Below, one piece after another: positions 1 through 8,604 of a stretch of 64,000 nucleotides of DNA. Position numbers and translations under genes: made by a program. The notes under the pieces were generated by a model. That model was not told the DNA's origin, did not search any database, and worked only from the letters and a program-made list of their open reading frames with translations. Each line of letters opens with the position of its first letter. Within the stretch, counting starts at the first letter, position 1. The DNA comes from Serratia marcescens (GTDB lineage: Bacteria > Pseudomonadota > Gammaproteobacteria > Enterobacterales > Enterobacteriaceae), in contig JADMXW010000021.1 of NCBI GenBank assembly GCA_015548865.1, forward strand, positions 1-64,000. Direction: 5' to 3'.

Positions 1-62
1 TTTTGAACGCTGTTAACAGCGGCCCCGTAGGGGCGAGTCTCATGGATGAGACGAGTTTTCCG
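1..62. repeat. truncated copy of a dispersed intergenic repeat
   Basis: The window opens inside a sequence that resembles the interior of the repeat at 9617-9796. Both carry TTTTGAAC, then a GC hairpin, then GTAGGG, then a GATGAGA segment preceded by its own inverted partner TCTCAT. Only this internal similarity is visible, because the left end lies outside the window. The downstream part is GC-rich and not obviously related. Confidence 0.45.
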
Positions 63-535
63 CGTCGCTGGCGGCCCATCAGTGGGCTCGGGCTCCGAAG
101 GCATCGCGTAGCGGCGTTATTTCCCGCGCAAAGCCAGGGGCCTCGGGGCGAAGGCGATTGAACGCCCCGAGTCGGGCGCGTGCCATGCCCTGCGCAAATA
201 ACCTTATTAGTTAACGCGCACGAAACGTTCACTGCACCAACAAAAAGATTTGACCTAAATTTGTGGAGATCCCTCAGCGCGAAAGCGGGGACCTCTTACA
301 GGTGAAACGCGTTCTTCCTGCCAGAGATCCCCGGCTTTCGCCGAGGATGACGGAGGAGTGCTCACCATTCCCCCCTCACCCGTCATTCCCGCCCCCGTCT
401 GGGTATATTTGGGTATAAGAATAAAATACACACAGGATGATAAACGCACGATGAGGCATTTATTGAGGAAGGCTCAGGAAGGGCTTGCAGGGGAATCGCT
501 CGCACCGCAACACACGCGGCGCGCAGCAGAAAAAC
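63..535. other. non-coding stretch before yjdM
   Basis: No convincing gene is present. Positions 250-400 hold partly self-complementary GC-rich segments, for example GAGATCCC near 268 and GAGATCCCCGGC near 324, with a GACGG/CCGTC pair around 349 and 380. These look like degenerate palindromic intergenic repeats. Short open frames here lack ribosome binding sites and recognisable protein features. Confidence 0.4.
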
Positions 536-874
536 TCAGCTTTTCTTTACAAATTCAGATTTCAGCTTCATAGGGCCAAAACCATCGATTTTGCAATCAA
601 TGTTATGGTCGCCTTCGACCAAGCGGATACTTTTTACTTTGGTGCCGATCTTCAACGTGGAGGAACTGCCTTTGACTTTTAGGTCCTTGATAACCGTCAC
701 ACTGTCGCCGTCAGCCAGCAGATTACCATTGGCATCGCGCACCACCAGCCCATCGTCATCGATTGTTTCAGCGTTCAAAGACCACTCGTGGCCGCATTCA
801 GGGCAATTAAGCTGCTCATCAGCCTGCCAGGTGAAGGCAGAGTCGCATTTTGGACAATTTGGTAAGGTTGACAC
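536..874 (-). CDS. yjdM: zinc-ribbon protein YjdM (PhnA family)
   Basis: This 112-residue protein matches the YjdM/PhnA family over its whole length. The N-terminus has a zinc ribbon with two CPxC pairs (Cys7/Cys10 and Cys24/Cys27). It is followed by the conserved C-terminal PhnA domain with the [14 protein letters not shown] and IDCKIDGFG segments. The family was once linked to phosphonate use because of its position near phn genes in E. coli, but its biochemical role is unproven. It is a single gene here with no phn genes in view. Its divergent neighbour upstream is the Anbu operon, across a 365-bp gap. Confidence 0.93.
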   Translation of the reverse strand: MSTLPNCPKCDSAFTWQADEQLNCPECGHEWSLNAETIDDDGLVVRDANGNLLADGDSVTVIKDLKVKGSSSTLKIGTKVKSIRLVEGDHNIDCKIDGFGPMKLKSEFVKKS

Positions 875-1239
875 GGCATGACTCCTGAAAATTCAATAAA
901 AAGAAAAAATAAACAATAAAATCATAAGCAAAGATTATGCAGTACCGTTATTTTACCTCAATTGTCCGACAGCGTACAGCCGAAGACCCACACTGCAACA
1001 GAATGGCGCAGACATGCACATCTGCAAAGCAATGCGCACCACATTGACACAAAACAATTGCTGTTTAACGCACCACGGCCTCGCGCAAAAGCGCACAGGC
1101 TGTGCAACTACGCCCTAATAGGGTGCAATCTCCTTTCAGCCCCCCGCTAACGGACTGCTGAAAAATTGAATTGCGTGATTTGGCATTTTTTATGCATGGC
1201 AACCATTATCTTCTTATTGCGTAATGCCTGGAGATGCCA
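875..1239. other. intergenic region between yjdM and the Anbu operon
   Basis: No gene is seen. It must hold the divergent promoters for yjdM and the ATP-grasp gene. Small perfect palindromes occur at 1093-1105 (GCACA-GGC-TGTGC) and 1113-1123 (CCCTA-A-TAGGG). They could be operators, but no known regulator is recognised. A GGAG ribosome binding site at 1230-1233 supports the start at 1240. Confidence 0.4.
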
Positions 1240-2679
1240 ATGATAAAAATAACGCTTCCTAGTGGACCCTATTACGATGAAATGCTAACGGCAGAGGGAC
1301 GGCAGCGGCAGCATTACGATCCCTGGTGGCGCTGGCTGCAACGCACCGATCAGCAATCGGTACGGCAGAAAAAAGAGCAGGCAGAGCTGCTGTTTCATCG
1401 GGTGGGGATTACCTTTAACGTATACGGTGACGATGAGGGCACCGAACGACTGATTCCTTTTGACAGCGTACCGCGCATTATTCCAGCAGCGGAATGGCGC
1501 AAACTCGACAGTGGCATTCGCCAACGCGTCAAGGCGCTGAATGCTTTTCTACACGATATCTATCACGACCAGCACATCCTCAAAGCAGGGATCATTCCCG
1601 CTGAACAGGTGCTGGCAAACGAGCAATTTCAACCCTGTATGCAGGGCATTACCCTGCCCAACCAGATTTATGCCCACATCACCGGCATTGATATGGTACG
1701 CAACAGCGACGGCGAATATTACGTACTGGAGGATAATCTACGTACCCCATCCGGCGTTTCCTACATGCTGGAAAACCGCAAAATGATGATGCGCCTCTAC
1801 CCTGATATGTTTGCCGAGCAACATATTGCGCCCGTTGAGCGTTACCCCAGCTACCTGCTGCAAACCTTGCGAGAAAGCTCTCCGGTCGACGATCCCTGTG
1901 TAGTTGTCATGACGCCGGGGCGCTTCAACAGTGCCTATTTTGAGCACAGCTTCTTAGCACAACAGATGGGGGTGGAACTGGTTGAAAGCGCCGACTTGTT
2001 TATCAAGGAGGGGGCGGTTTACATGCGTACTACCGCCGGGCCGCGCAAAGTAGATGTTATCTACCGCCGCATTGATGACGCCTTTCTCGATCCGCTGGCG
2101 TTCCGTGCTGACTCCATGCTCGGCGTGCCGGGTCTCTTATCGGTGTATCGCGCGGGTGGCGTGGTACTCGCCAACGCTATCGGCACTGGCGTAGCCGATG
2201 ATAAATCCATCTATCCTTACGTGCCGGAAATGATTCGTTTCTACCTGAGCGAAGAACCACTATTGAACAACATTCCTACCTGGCAATGCCGCAAACCCGA
2301 GGATTTGCGCTTCGTGTTGGATAATCTGGATCACATGGTCGTGAAGGAGGTCCACGGTGCAGGTGGCTACGGCATGTTGGTAGGGCCCCGTGCCAGCCGC
2401 GCCGAAATAGAGGAATTTCGCCAGCGGTTGTTGGCCAACCCAGCGAACTACATTGGGCAAGAGACGCTGGCGCTCTCCACCTGTCCAACCTTTGTGGAAC
2501 AAGGACTGGCCCCGCGCCATATCGATCTGCGTCCCTTTGTGCTTTATGGTCAGGAGATCCGCCTGGTCCCTGGCGGATTGACGCGTGTGGCGCTTACCGA
2601 GGGCTCACTGGTCGTGAACTCTTCACAGGGTGGCGGAACCAAGGACACCTGGGTAATGGAGGATGACGAATCATGCTAA
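1240..2679 (+). CDS. circularly permuted ATP-grasp protein of the Anbu operon
   Basis: This 479-residue protein belongs to the circularly permuted type-2 ATP-grasp family (COG2308, formerly DUF404/DUF407). Visible family segments are the YVLEDNLRTPSGVSYMLENR block around residues 165-185 and the GVADDK and VVKEVHGAGGYGM nucleotide-binding stretch in the C-terminal third. ATP-grasp enzymes usually join a carboxylate to an amine, so a peptide-ligase-like reaction is plausible, but the substrate is unknown. The start at 1240 is chosen over the ATG at 1234 because the GGAG motif lies six bases before it and would abut the earlier codon. It overlaps the next gene by 7 bp, which suggests translational coupling. 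Confidence 0.93.
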   Translation: MIKITLPSGPYYDEMLTAEGRQRQHYDPWWRWLQRTDQQSVRQKKEQAELLFHRVGITFNVYGDDEGTERLIPFDSVPRIIPAAEWRKLDSGIRQRVKALNAFLHDIYHDQHILKAGIIPAEQVLANEQFQPCMQGITLPNQIYAHITGIDMVRNSDGEYYVLEDNLRTPSGVSYMLENRKMMMRLYPDMFAEQHIAPVERYPSYLLQTLRESSPVDDPCVVVMTPGRFNSAYFEHSFLAQQMGVELVESADLFIKEGAVYMRTTAGPRKVDVIYRRIDDAFLDPLAFRADSMLGVPGLLSVYRAGGVVLANAIGTGVADDKSIYPYVPEMIRFYLSEEPLLNNIPTWQCRKPEDLRFVLDNLDHMVVKEVHGAGGYGMLVGPRASRAEIEEFRQRLLANPANYIGQETLALSTCPTFVEQGLAPRHIDLRPFVLYGQEIRLVPGGLTRVALTEGSLVVNSSQGGGTKDTWVMEDDESC

Positions 2680-3602
2680 GCCGTACAGCCAGTGAACTGT
2701 TTTGGATGGCGCGTTATCTTGAACGTGCAGAAAGCTTTGCCCGTGTACTGGACGTCACCTATAAGCTATCGATGGTGCCGCGCCATAGCCAGCAGCAGCG
2801 CGATCTGGCGCTGCCGCTGAATCTCTCTCTGACTCATGAACTGTTTCACTCGCGTTATACACAGTTTTCCATGGGAAATCTGATCAACTTTTTTGCTCTC
2901 GACAGCGATAACCCCAGCAGCATATACAGCTGTGTAGAAATGGCGTGGAACAACGCGCATGCCGTGCGCGGTAGCCTCTCTGCCGAGGTGTGGGAGTGCA
3001 TTAACACAACGCGCATTCAGCTACGAACGCTGCGGCAAAAAGGGGTGGAAGAAGTCGGTATCGATGCTTTTTTTGACTGGGTAAAAGATCGCGCCCATCT
3101 GTTTCGCGGTGCGGTGTTCGGCACCTTGTTGCGCAACGATGCGCTCTGTTTTATTCGTATCGGCACGCTGATCGAGCGGGCGTTCGCCACGACGCAACTG
3201 CTGTTACTCAAAGATCAGCAACTCAACAACGATACCGATCCAGTGCGTGAATACTATCGATTGGATACGCTGCTGCGCGCAGTCAGCGCACGCGAGGCCT
3301 ACAATAGTATCTATCGCCAACCGGTGACGCGCGATACGGTAGCCGAGTTATTAATCTTGCGTAACGATGTGCCACGCTCTCTGCGTGCCTGTATCGAAGA
3401 TGTCGTTGGACAGTTGGAGCAGATCGCCAATACTCGTTCTCACCTGCCGTTACGCCTGGCGCACCAGTTGAATGTCGATCTGCGTTTCAGCACGCGGGAG
3501 GATTTGGCGCAATCGGATATGCAGGATTATCTCACTGGGCTGCTGGCCCGTATTAACGCGCTGGCTGACAGCGTACGGCAAACCTATCTGGAGACGGTAT
3601 GA
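2673..3602 (+). CDS. alpha-E domain protein of the Anbu operon
   Basis: This 309-residue protein belongs to the alpha-E family (COG2307). The N-terminus has the typical MLSRTASELFWMARYLERAE-type opening, and the rest is mostly helical. Molecular function is unknown. The family is almost always encoded with an ATP-grasp and a transglutaminase-like protein, as here. The start codon overlaps the ATP-grasp stop, and its own stop overlaps the next ATG (ATGA), so the four genes form a tight operon. It is not predicted to be secreted. Confidence 0.92.
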   Translation: MLSRTASELFWMARYLERAESFARVLDVTYKLSMVPRHSQQQRDLALPLNLSLTHELFHSRYTQFSMGNLINFFALDSDNPSSIYSCVEMAWNNAHAVRGSLSAEVWECINTTRIQLRTLRQKGVEEVGIDAFFDWVKDRAHLFRGAVFGTLLRNDALCFIRIGTLIERAFATTQLLLLKDQQLNNDTDPVREYYRLDTLLRAVSAREAYNSIYRQPVTRDTVAELLILRNDVPRSLRACIEDVVGQLEQIANTRSHLPLRLAHQLNVDLRFSTREDLAQSDMQDYLTGLLARINALADSVRQTYLETV

Positions 3603-4408
3603 AACTGACCATTAACCATCTCACGCGCTATCACTATGATGAGCAAGTGAAATTCAGCACCCAGTATCTGCGTTTGACGCCGCGTAACTCTGCCCGCCAG
3701 CGCGTAAATTCATGGTCCTTAACATTGTCCAGCGGGTCTGCGGTGGCCACCACCGACACTTGGGGCAACGTATTGCATGTCCTGACATTAGATCATCCCC
3801 ACAGCGAAATTATCGTTCATGCTCAGGGCGTGGTAGACATTGCCGATAACGATGATATCGCGTCAGAGGAAGAGCATCTGTCACCATTGGTGTTCCTGCG
3901 CAACACGCCCCTAACCCAGGCAGATGCGCCCATTCGCGAGTTTGCGCTGCGCTATTACCGTCCAGAGGCAGCGGAAGAGAGCCTGAATGCATTGATGGCT
4001 GCTCTGTTGGTCAGTATGCCCTACACCCCCGGAGCCACGCAGGTGCAAGATAGCGCTGCGCAGGCCTTTACACGCGGGCAGGGAGTCTGTCAGGATCACA
4101 CCCATGTATTTCTGGCCTGTTGTCGTAGCCTGCACCTTCCAGCACGTTATGTGAGTGGTTACGTTCACAGCCCGGATTCACATCATGTAGCAATGCATGC
4201 CTGGGCGGAAGTGTGGCTGAATGGCCGCTGGCTGAGTTTTGATATCACCAACAATTCGCGCAGCCTGACGCAGCATTTGCGTCTGGCAACCGGGTTGGAC
4301 TATCTGGATGCCTGCCCGATACGTGGCAGCCGTCTGGGTGGCGGAAGCGAAATGCTGTTTTCTGAAGCTGAAGTGCGGCGCTTTTCACAACAGGCGCAGC
4401 AGCAATAA
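3599..4408 (+). CDS. transglutaminase-like cysteine protease of the Anbu operon
   Basis: This 269-residue protein has an N-terminal bacterial transglutaminase-like domain (about residues 1-90) and a transglutaminase/protease core. The catalytic triad is visible: Cys164 in GQGVCQDHTH, His200 in VAMHAWAEV and Asp215 in WLSFDIT. This fold hydrolyses or transfers amide bonds. It is probably cytoplasmic, since no signal peptide is seen. It lies between the alpha-E gene (4-bp overlap) and the Anbu peptidase (18-bp gap), an arrangement conserved around Anbu in many proteobacteria. Substrate unknown. Confidence 0.93.
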   Translation: MKLTINHLTRYHYDEQVKFSTQYLRLTPRNSARQRVNSWSLTLSSGSAVATTDTWGNVLHVLTLDHPHSEIIVHAQGVVDIADNDDIASEEEHLSPLVFLRNTPLTQADAPIREFALRYYRPEAAEESLNALMAALLVSMPYTPGATQVQDSAAQAFTRGQGVCQDHTHVFLACCRSLHLPARYVSGYVHSPDSHHVAMHAWAEVWLNGRWLSFDITNNSRSLTQHLRLATGLDYLDACPIRGSRLGGGSEMLFSEAEVRRFSQQAQQQ

Positions 4409-4426
4409 CCATGAGATGATCGGATT

Positions 4427-5155
4427 ATGACTTACTGTGTGGCCATGTGCCTGTCGGACGGGCTGGTATTTGCCTCGGACTCCCGCACCAACGCCGGGGT
4501 GGACCATATTGCAACGTTTAAAAAACTGCATGTGATTCACCGCGACAATGATCGAGTACTGGTGCTTCAGTCCGCCGGGAACCTGGCCACCACACAAAGT
4601 ATTGTCAGCCTGCTGGAATCGCGCATGCGCAGTGACAACGAGCCTAACTTGTTGCAGGTGTCTACCCTCTATGACGCCGCAACGCTTGTCGGTGCCACAT
4701 TGCGAGAAGTTATCGATCGTGATAGCCGTATGCAACAACATGCCAGCAGCACCAATTTTGGTTGCAACTTGTTGCTCGGTGGGCAAATCGCCGGGGAAGC
4801 CCCCCGGCTGTTTCATATCTATCCCGAAGGCAATTTTATCGAGGCAACGCGCGACACGCCTTACTTCCAGATTGGTGAAAGCAAATACGGCAAGCCGATC
4901 ATCGACCGAGTATTGTCCGTGGAGACAACGTTAGAGCAGGCGATGTGCTGTGCGCTGATTTCCATTGACTCAACGTTGCGCAGCAATCTGTCTGTAGGGC
5001 TACCGCTGGATGTGATGATTTATCGAGCTGATAGCTTTGATGCCAGCGGACAGCGTCGTGTCACAGAAGATGATCCCTATTTTGCGACGATTCGCAAAGC
5101 ATGGTCAGAAGGATTGCAGAATACGTTTCGCCAATTGCCGCCCTTTTCGCTCTAG
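4427..5155 (+). CDS. Anbu proteasome-type peptidase
   Basis: This 242-residue protein matches Anbu (ancestral beta subunit, also BPH), a third bacterial proteasome relative beside HslV and the 20S beta subunit. It starts MTYCVAMCLSDGLVFASDSR, so removal of Met exposes Thr2 as the expected catalytic nucleophile. The SDSR motif and the Lys near residue 33 (FKKLHV) fit the Ntn-hydrolase fold. Published Anbu proteins form open helical assemblies, but the substrate and any unfoldase partner remain unclear. It closes the four-gene operon and converges with the P-type ATPase gene, sharing four bases (CTAG) at the two stop codons. Confidence 0.93.
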   Translation: MTYCVAMCLSDGLVFASDSRTNAGVDHIATFKKLHVIHRDNDRVLVLQSAGNLATTQSIVSLLESRMRSDNEPNLLQVSTLYDAATLVGATLREVIDRDSRMQQHASSTNFGCNLLLGGQIAGEAPRLFHIYPEGNFIEATRDTPYFQIGESKYGKPIIDRVLSVETTLEQAMCCALISIDSTLRSNLSVGLPLDVMIYRADSFDASGQRRVTEDDPYFATIRKAWSEGLQNTFRQLPPFSL

Positions 5156-7269
5156 CTCGCCACGCGCGTTCGTCTGGCCGCCAGAGCGCGCAGCAATACG
5201 GCAAGGGTGGTGCCATTATGCAACAGTGCGCTGCCTCCAGGGGAGAGTCCTCCCAGTGCTGCCGTTAGCATGATGCCGCTGTTTACCCATTCTGTCAGGG
5301 CGATATTGCTGTGTACCAGCTTCATCGCCTCCAGCGCCAATTCACGCGCCAGCACGACTCCGTTCAGGTTATCCTGCATTAACACCGCATCCGCCGCCTG
5401 CTGCGCCAGTTCAGTGCTCTGGTTCATGGCCAGCCCAACATCCGCCTGCGCCAGCACCGGCGCGTCGTTCACCCCATCACCAATGAACAGCACCCTGCGC
5501 CCTTGCTGTTGCAGTTCCTGAACCGCATCCACCTTGCTCTCAGGTGTGCATTCCGCCACGCACTCATCAATCGCTAATGCGTGGGCCAGTTGCTGTGCCT
5601 TTTCAACGCGATCGCCGGTCAACAACACAATACGATCGATCCCCGACTGGCGAAGTTGTGCAATCACATCACGTGCTTCTGCCCGCACGTTATCCTGTAA
5701 GCCAATCATTCCGACCAACCGTTCATCGAGGCTGATGAACAACAAGTGGCACCCTTGCTGGGCCAACGCAGTAATTTCAGCCTCATAAGGTGAGAAAATC
5801 ACCTGATAGTGTGCTTCCAGAAAATGACGGCTCCCGATCGCCATGCGGTGACCATCCAGCTCACACAACAGACCGTGCGCAATCACATACTCCACTTCGC
5901 CGTGGTTGATATGGGGTAACGCATGGTGATGCGCTGCCGCCACAACCGCTTTCGCCAGTGGGTGGTTGCTGTGTTCTTCGACAGAAGCAGCTATCGCCAG
6001 CAATCGCTCTGCCCAGGCCCGCTCCGGATCGAAACTGACCACTTCCGTTACCTGCATATCGCCATGCGTCAGAGTACCGGTTTTATCGAATACCACCGTA
6101 TCGACGGCAGCGAGCTGTTCAATCGCACGCCCGCCTTTAAGTAACAAACCACTTTGCGCCGCGCGATACATGATGGATTTAAACGCGATCGGCGTACTTA
6201 GCTTCAACGCACAGGCATAATCAACCAAAAACACCGATGCCAGACGACGCCAGTCGCGTGTCAGAGCAAACACAGCCCCACCGACACCGAGCGTGATCGC
6301 CACGCGCCTGTCGGCCATCGCTTGCGTCACTTTTTGCGTTTCACTCTGCTGGCTCAATGATTCACTGATAAAGCGTCGGATGTTGGCAATGGAGGAGTCT
6401 TCCCCGACCCTCTCCGCCCGCACGGCAATATTCCCTTCCTGCACTTGGGTGCCCGCATACAGCCACGCGCCCTTTTCGCGCCGCACCGGCACACTTTCTC
6501 CAGTCATGGAGGCCTGATTAATCAAGCCGACACCTCGTAATACCTTGCCGTCCGCCGGAATGGTATCCCCCGGTCCGAGCAGCATCACTTCTCCAACAGT
6601 TAACGCTGATGAAAGAATTTGAATACGTTCCCCTGCACGCTCGACCCACACAGTGTGTTCCTGTGGCCGTAGCAGACTGGCCAGCAACGCATCAGAATGG
6701 CGACTGGTCTCTTGCTCCATGTACTCGCCCAGCGTCAGCAATGTTTGTGTCAGCATCGCAGTGCGGTTATCACCACGTAGCAGGGAAAGGCCAACGGCCA
6801 GCGCATCCAGCACCTCAACATTCAACTCACGCCGCGTCAGCGATGCCACACCTTCGGCCAGCGTTTCGCCGGTCAGCAGCAGCGTCGGTAACGCAGCCCA
6901 ACGTCGAGGAAGACACTGGGCTAGCAGCAACCCCCCCGCATTGAGCAGATTATCACCGCCGCAATACTCCGGCTCATGATCGCTCTCGGTGCGTTGCTGC
7001 CAGTCAAAACCAGCCACGTGTGCCAACAACATGGGTTCATTGGTTTGTGCCGGATGGTATTCAATGACAACCGAACCTATGGCCGGACGCAGGCGCACCC
7101 GCGTAACCCCCAACTGCGCCAACAACTGATGACGCAACCAATTCGCCCCGTCAGGGAAACGTATCAGCAGCGCCACACGCAGCCGCAAACGCCCGGGCAG
7201 TCGGTGCAGCACGGTAACAGGCGCAGAGAGGGTGATATCCTCTTCATGCGCCGAAGTCAGCGTCCTCAC
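5152..7269 (-). CDS. P1B-6-like metal-translocating P-type ATPase (FezB-like)
   Basis: This 705-residue P1B-type ATPase has TGES (256-259) in the actuator domain, the phosphorylation motif DKTGT (395-399), the SNHPL-type nucleotide-site motif (434-438) and GDGVND (597-602). The membrane metal-site motif is ACALKLSTP (352-360), not CPC, CPH or SPC. An xCA motif is reported for the P1B-6 subgroup, which includes the ferrosome ATPase FezB. The N-terminus lacks a CxxC metal-binding domain and instead has an HMA2-like region with RLPGRLRLRV (24-33). Its start overlaps the upstream small-protein gene by 4 bp, so it is the last gene of a five-gene operon. Inferred role: moving ferrous iron into a vesicle or out of the cytoplasm. 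The metal itself is not proven by sequence. Confidence 0.85.
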   Translation of the reverse strand: MRTLTSAHEEDITLSAPVTVLHRLPGRLRLRVALLIRFPDGANWLRHQLLAQLGVTRVRLRPAIGSVVIEYHPAQTNEPMLLAHVAGFDWQQRTESDHEPEYCGGDNLLNAGGLLLAQCLPRRWAALPTLLLTGETLAEGVASLTRRELNVEVLDALAVGLSLLRGDNRTAMLTQTLLTLGEYMEQETSRHSDALLASLLRPQEHTVWVERAGERIQILSSALTVGEVMLLGPGDTIPADGKVLRGVGLINQASMTGESVPVRREKGAWLYAGTQVQEGNIAVRAERVGEDSSIANIRRFISESLSQQSETQKVTQAMADRRVAITLGVGGAVFALTRDWRRLASVFLVDYACALKLSTPIAFKSIMYRAAQSGLLLKGGRAIEQLAAVDTVVFDKTGTLTHGDMQVTEVVSFDPERAWAERLLAIAASVEEHSNHPLAKAVVAAAHHHALPHINHGEVEYVIAHGLLCELDGHRMAIGSRHFLEAHYQVIFSPYEAEITALAQQGCHLLFISLDERLVGMIGLQDNVRAEARDVIAQLRQSGIDRIVLLTGDRVEKAQQLAHALAIDECVAECTPESKVDAVQELQQQGRRVLFIGDGVNDAPVLAQADVGLAMNQSTELAQQAADAVLMQDNLNGVVLARELALEAMKLVHSNIALTEWVNSGIMLTAALGGLSPGGSALLHNGTTLAVLLRALAARRTRVAS

Positions 7270-7583
7270 GACGCATCATTCTCCTGCTGGCGATAGTAAT
7301 CCAACTCCGCCTGAAGATCCGCCAGCCGCTCTTTTAACTCTTCCACTTCGCCGCGCACAGTCCCCCACGCTTTTTTTGCCGTGGTAGATAACCCCTGCTG
7401 CACCTGCGGGTTAGTCAATAAATAGGCAATCGCCGCACCAGCAACCACGCCAGTCACAAAATGGGTTTTACTGTTTGCCTGACGATAAGGTGCCGGTGAC
7501 GAGGGTTGAGGGTAATTGGCATAAGCAACCTGCCCATTCGGCAAACGGTAAGCGTAAACATAAGGCATATTGGGAGGGGTCAT
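7266..7583 (-). CDS. small YtxH-like membrane protein of the ATPase operon
   Basis: This 105-residue protein has a Tyr/Pro-rich N-terminus (about 1-35), then one hydrophobic segment, VVAGAAIAYLLTN (46-58), and a C-terminal amphipathic coiled-coil-like helix (about 75-100). The hydrophobic segment has small-residue packing typical of glycine-zipper or YtxH-type proteins. The core GAA-I/V-xx-LLTN is shared with the protein encoded at 7896-8582, so the two may be paralogues. Its start touches the stop of the preceding gene and its stop overlaps the ATPase start. Ferrosome clusters are known to encode small membrane-associated proteins beside the ATPase. Assignment to a named Fez protein is not justified. 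Confidence 0.75.
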   Translation of the reverse strand: MTPPNMPYVYAYRLPNGQVAYANYPQPSSPAPYRQANSKTHFVTGVVAGAAIAYLLTNPQVQQGLSTTAKKAWGTVRGEVEELKERLADLQAELDYYRQQENDAS

Positions 7584-7912
7584 TATTGTGCTCCTTCTTC
7601 GGGGTGAGCCTGTTGCGGTTCACGCCTCTGCATAGCATCCAATACATAGAGACTGGCAACACCGGCGCTCGCCAACGTCAACCAGGTAAGCAAAGGTCGC
7701 CCTGCGCTAGCGCTGGCCACGGCCATCACTGCACCGCTCACCACGCCCGCTTTGGCAGCATCGCTTGCCACTTTGACGGCACTTTCATTCAGTGTCGTTT
7801 CACCGCGTTGGTAACGTCGCCACTGCTCGATGCAAGAGGTTGTGGTGCCCACCAGTGCACCAGCCACAACCGCGCGGCTAATTGGACTCAGTGCATCACG
7901 GTTGTTGCTCAT
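7583..7912 (-). CDS. small multi-pass membrane protein of the ATPase operon
   Basis: This 109-residue protein of unknown family has two or three hydrophobic alanine/glycine-rich segments (about residues 13-26, 55-68 and 75-93) separated by a charged stretch containing QWRRYQRGETTLNE. No enzymatic motif is visible. The start at 7912 is chosen because it is preceded by GGAGACACCGG. It overlaps the end of the upstream gene by 17 bp, which implies coupled translation. The membrane topology and position suggest a structural or partner subunit for the ATPase. That is inferred from context only. Confidence 0.7.
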   Translation of the reverse strand: MSNNRDALSPISRAVVAGALVGTTTSCIEQWRRYQRGETTLNESAVKVASDAAKAGVVSGAVMAVASASAGRPLLTWLTLASAGVASLYVLDAMQRREPQQAHPEEGAQ

Positions 7913-8582
7913 CCGGTGTCTCCTCAGGCGCAGCAGTTGCTGCACGCTGGCGCTCTACCGAGGCCTGAAATTCCGCTTTACCCGCCTTCACTGTGTCGCG
8001 AAAAATGGTGCTGCCAGCAGCAACGCTCTCTTTCACACTCTCAGCGCCGCTGGCAACAGAGGATTTCACTTTGTCGCTGCCGGTTTTGAGCAGATCGCCT
8101 GCACTTGCCAATGTTTGCGTCAGCGTTTGGCGAACGCTGTCATTGGTCAGCAACAGCGTAACGGCGGCGCCGATCATCGCCCCTTTCCAAAACTCTTTAT
8201 CATCTGCACCGATAGTACTAATCAGGCTTTTCAACAACCCAGCCTGTTCCCCCATCACATTCTCAACCACACCTTGGGCGTGTGCACTCCAATCAACACC
8301 CGGTGCGGCATGATGCCCATGATGATACGGAGCCTGCGGCACACTATTCCCCGGAAGGGGATATCCTTGCCACACATAGCCTGGAGGTAAATAACCCGGC
8401 GGTACATAACCAGGGGGGACTGCGCCTGGGGCTATCTGCGGATACCCTATCGGCTGCGGCGGCCATCCAGGAGGCGGTGGGAAAGCGCCTTGAGCTGCGG
8501 GATCGCCTTGCGGTACATAATAGGGATAGCCATAAGGCGGAAAATAGGGAGCCTGATTCACAGGATTATTATCATTACTCAT
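7896..8582 (-). CDS. Pro/Tyr-rich YtxH-like membrane protein with PPGY repeats
   Basis: This 228-residue protein is modular. Residues 1-90 are rich in Pro, Tyr and Gly, with three consecutive PPGY units at 56-69. A His cluster (HHGHH, 87-91) could bind metal. A hydrophobic segment, AMIGAAVTLLLTN (135-147), is followed by a long amphipathic tail (about 150-210) of YtxH/apolipophorin-like character. The start at 8582 is chosen for the GAGGG ribosome binding site five bases upstream. The N-terminal low-complexity region resembles XYPPX-type repeats of proteins that self-associate. In the context of a putative iron-vesicle operon, it could organise membranes or mineral. That function is inferred. 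Confidence 0.75.
   Translation of the reverse strand: MSNDNNPVNQAPYFPPYGYPYYVPQGDPAAQGAFPPPPGWPPQPIGYPQIAPGAVPPGYVPPGYLPPGYVWQGYPLPGNSVPQAPYHHGHHAAPGVDWSAHAQGVVENVMGEQAGLLKSLISTIGADDKEFWKGAMIGAAVTLLLTNDSVRQTLTQTLASAGDLLKTGSDKVKSSVASGAESVKESVAAGSTIFRDTVKAGKAEFQASVERQRAATAAPEETPDEQQP
8364..8417 (-). repeat. PPGY codon repeats within the Pro/Tyr-rich protein
   Basis: Three tandem five-residue units (PPGYV, PPGYL, PPGYV) followed by a divergent WQGYP unit are encoded here as 15-bp near-repeats. They are a protein-level repeat, not a CRISPR or VNTR locus. Confidence 0.7.
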
Positions 8583-8604
8583 AACGACCCTCACTTGAAT
8601 ACGT

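Noticed and set aside
962-1150. 62-codon frame in the yjdM-Anbu gap
   Set aside because: No ribosome binding site and no protein-like composition. The region is better explained as divergent promoters.
7475-8390. Long plus-strand open frames opposite the small membrane-protein genes
   Set aside because: They mirror the Ala/Gly-rich codons of the coupled minus-strand operon and have no start signals or family features.
8364-8417. Short tandem DNA repeats as a CRISPR or VNTR
   Set aside because: The periodicity is 15 bp, in frame, and encodes PPGY units. There are no spacers.
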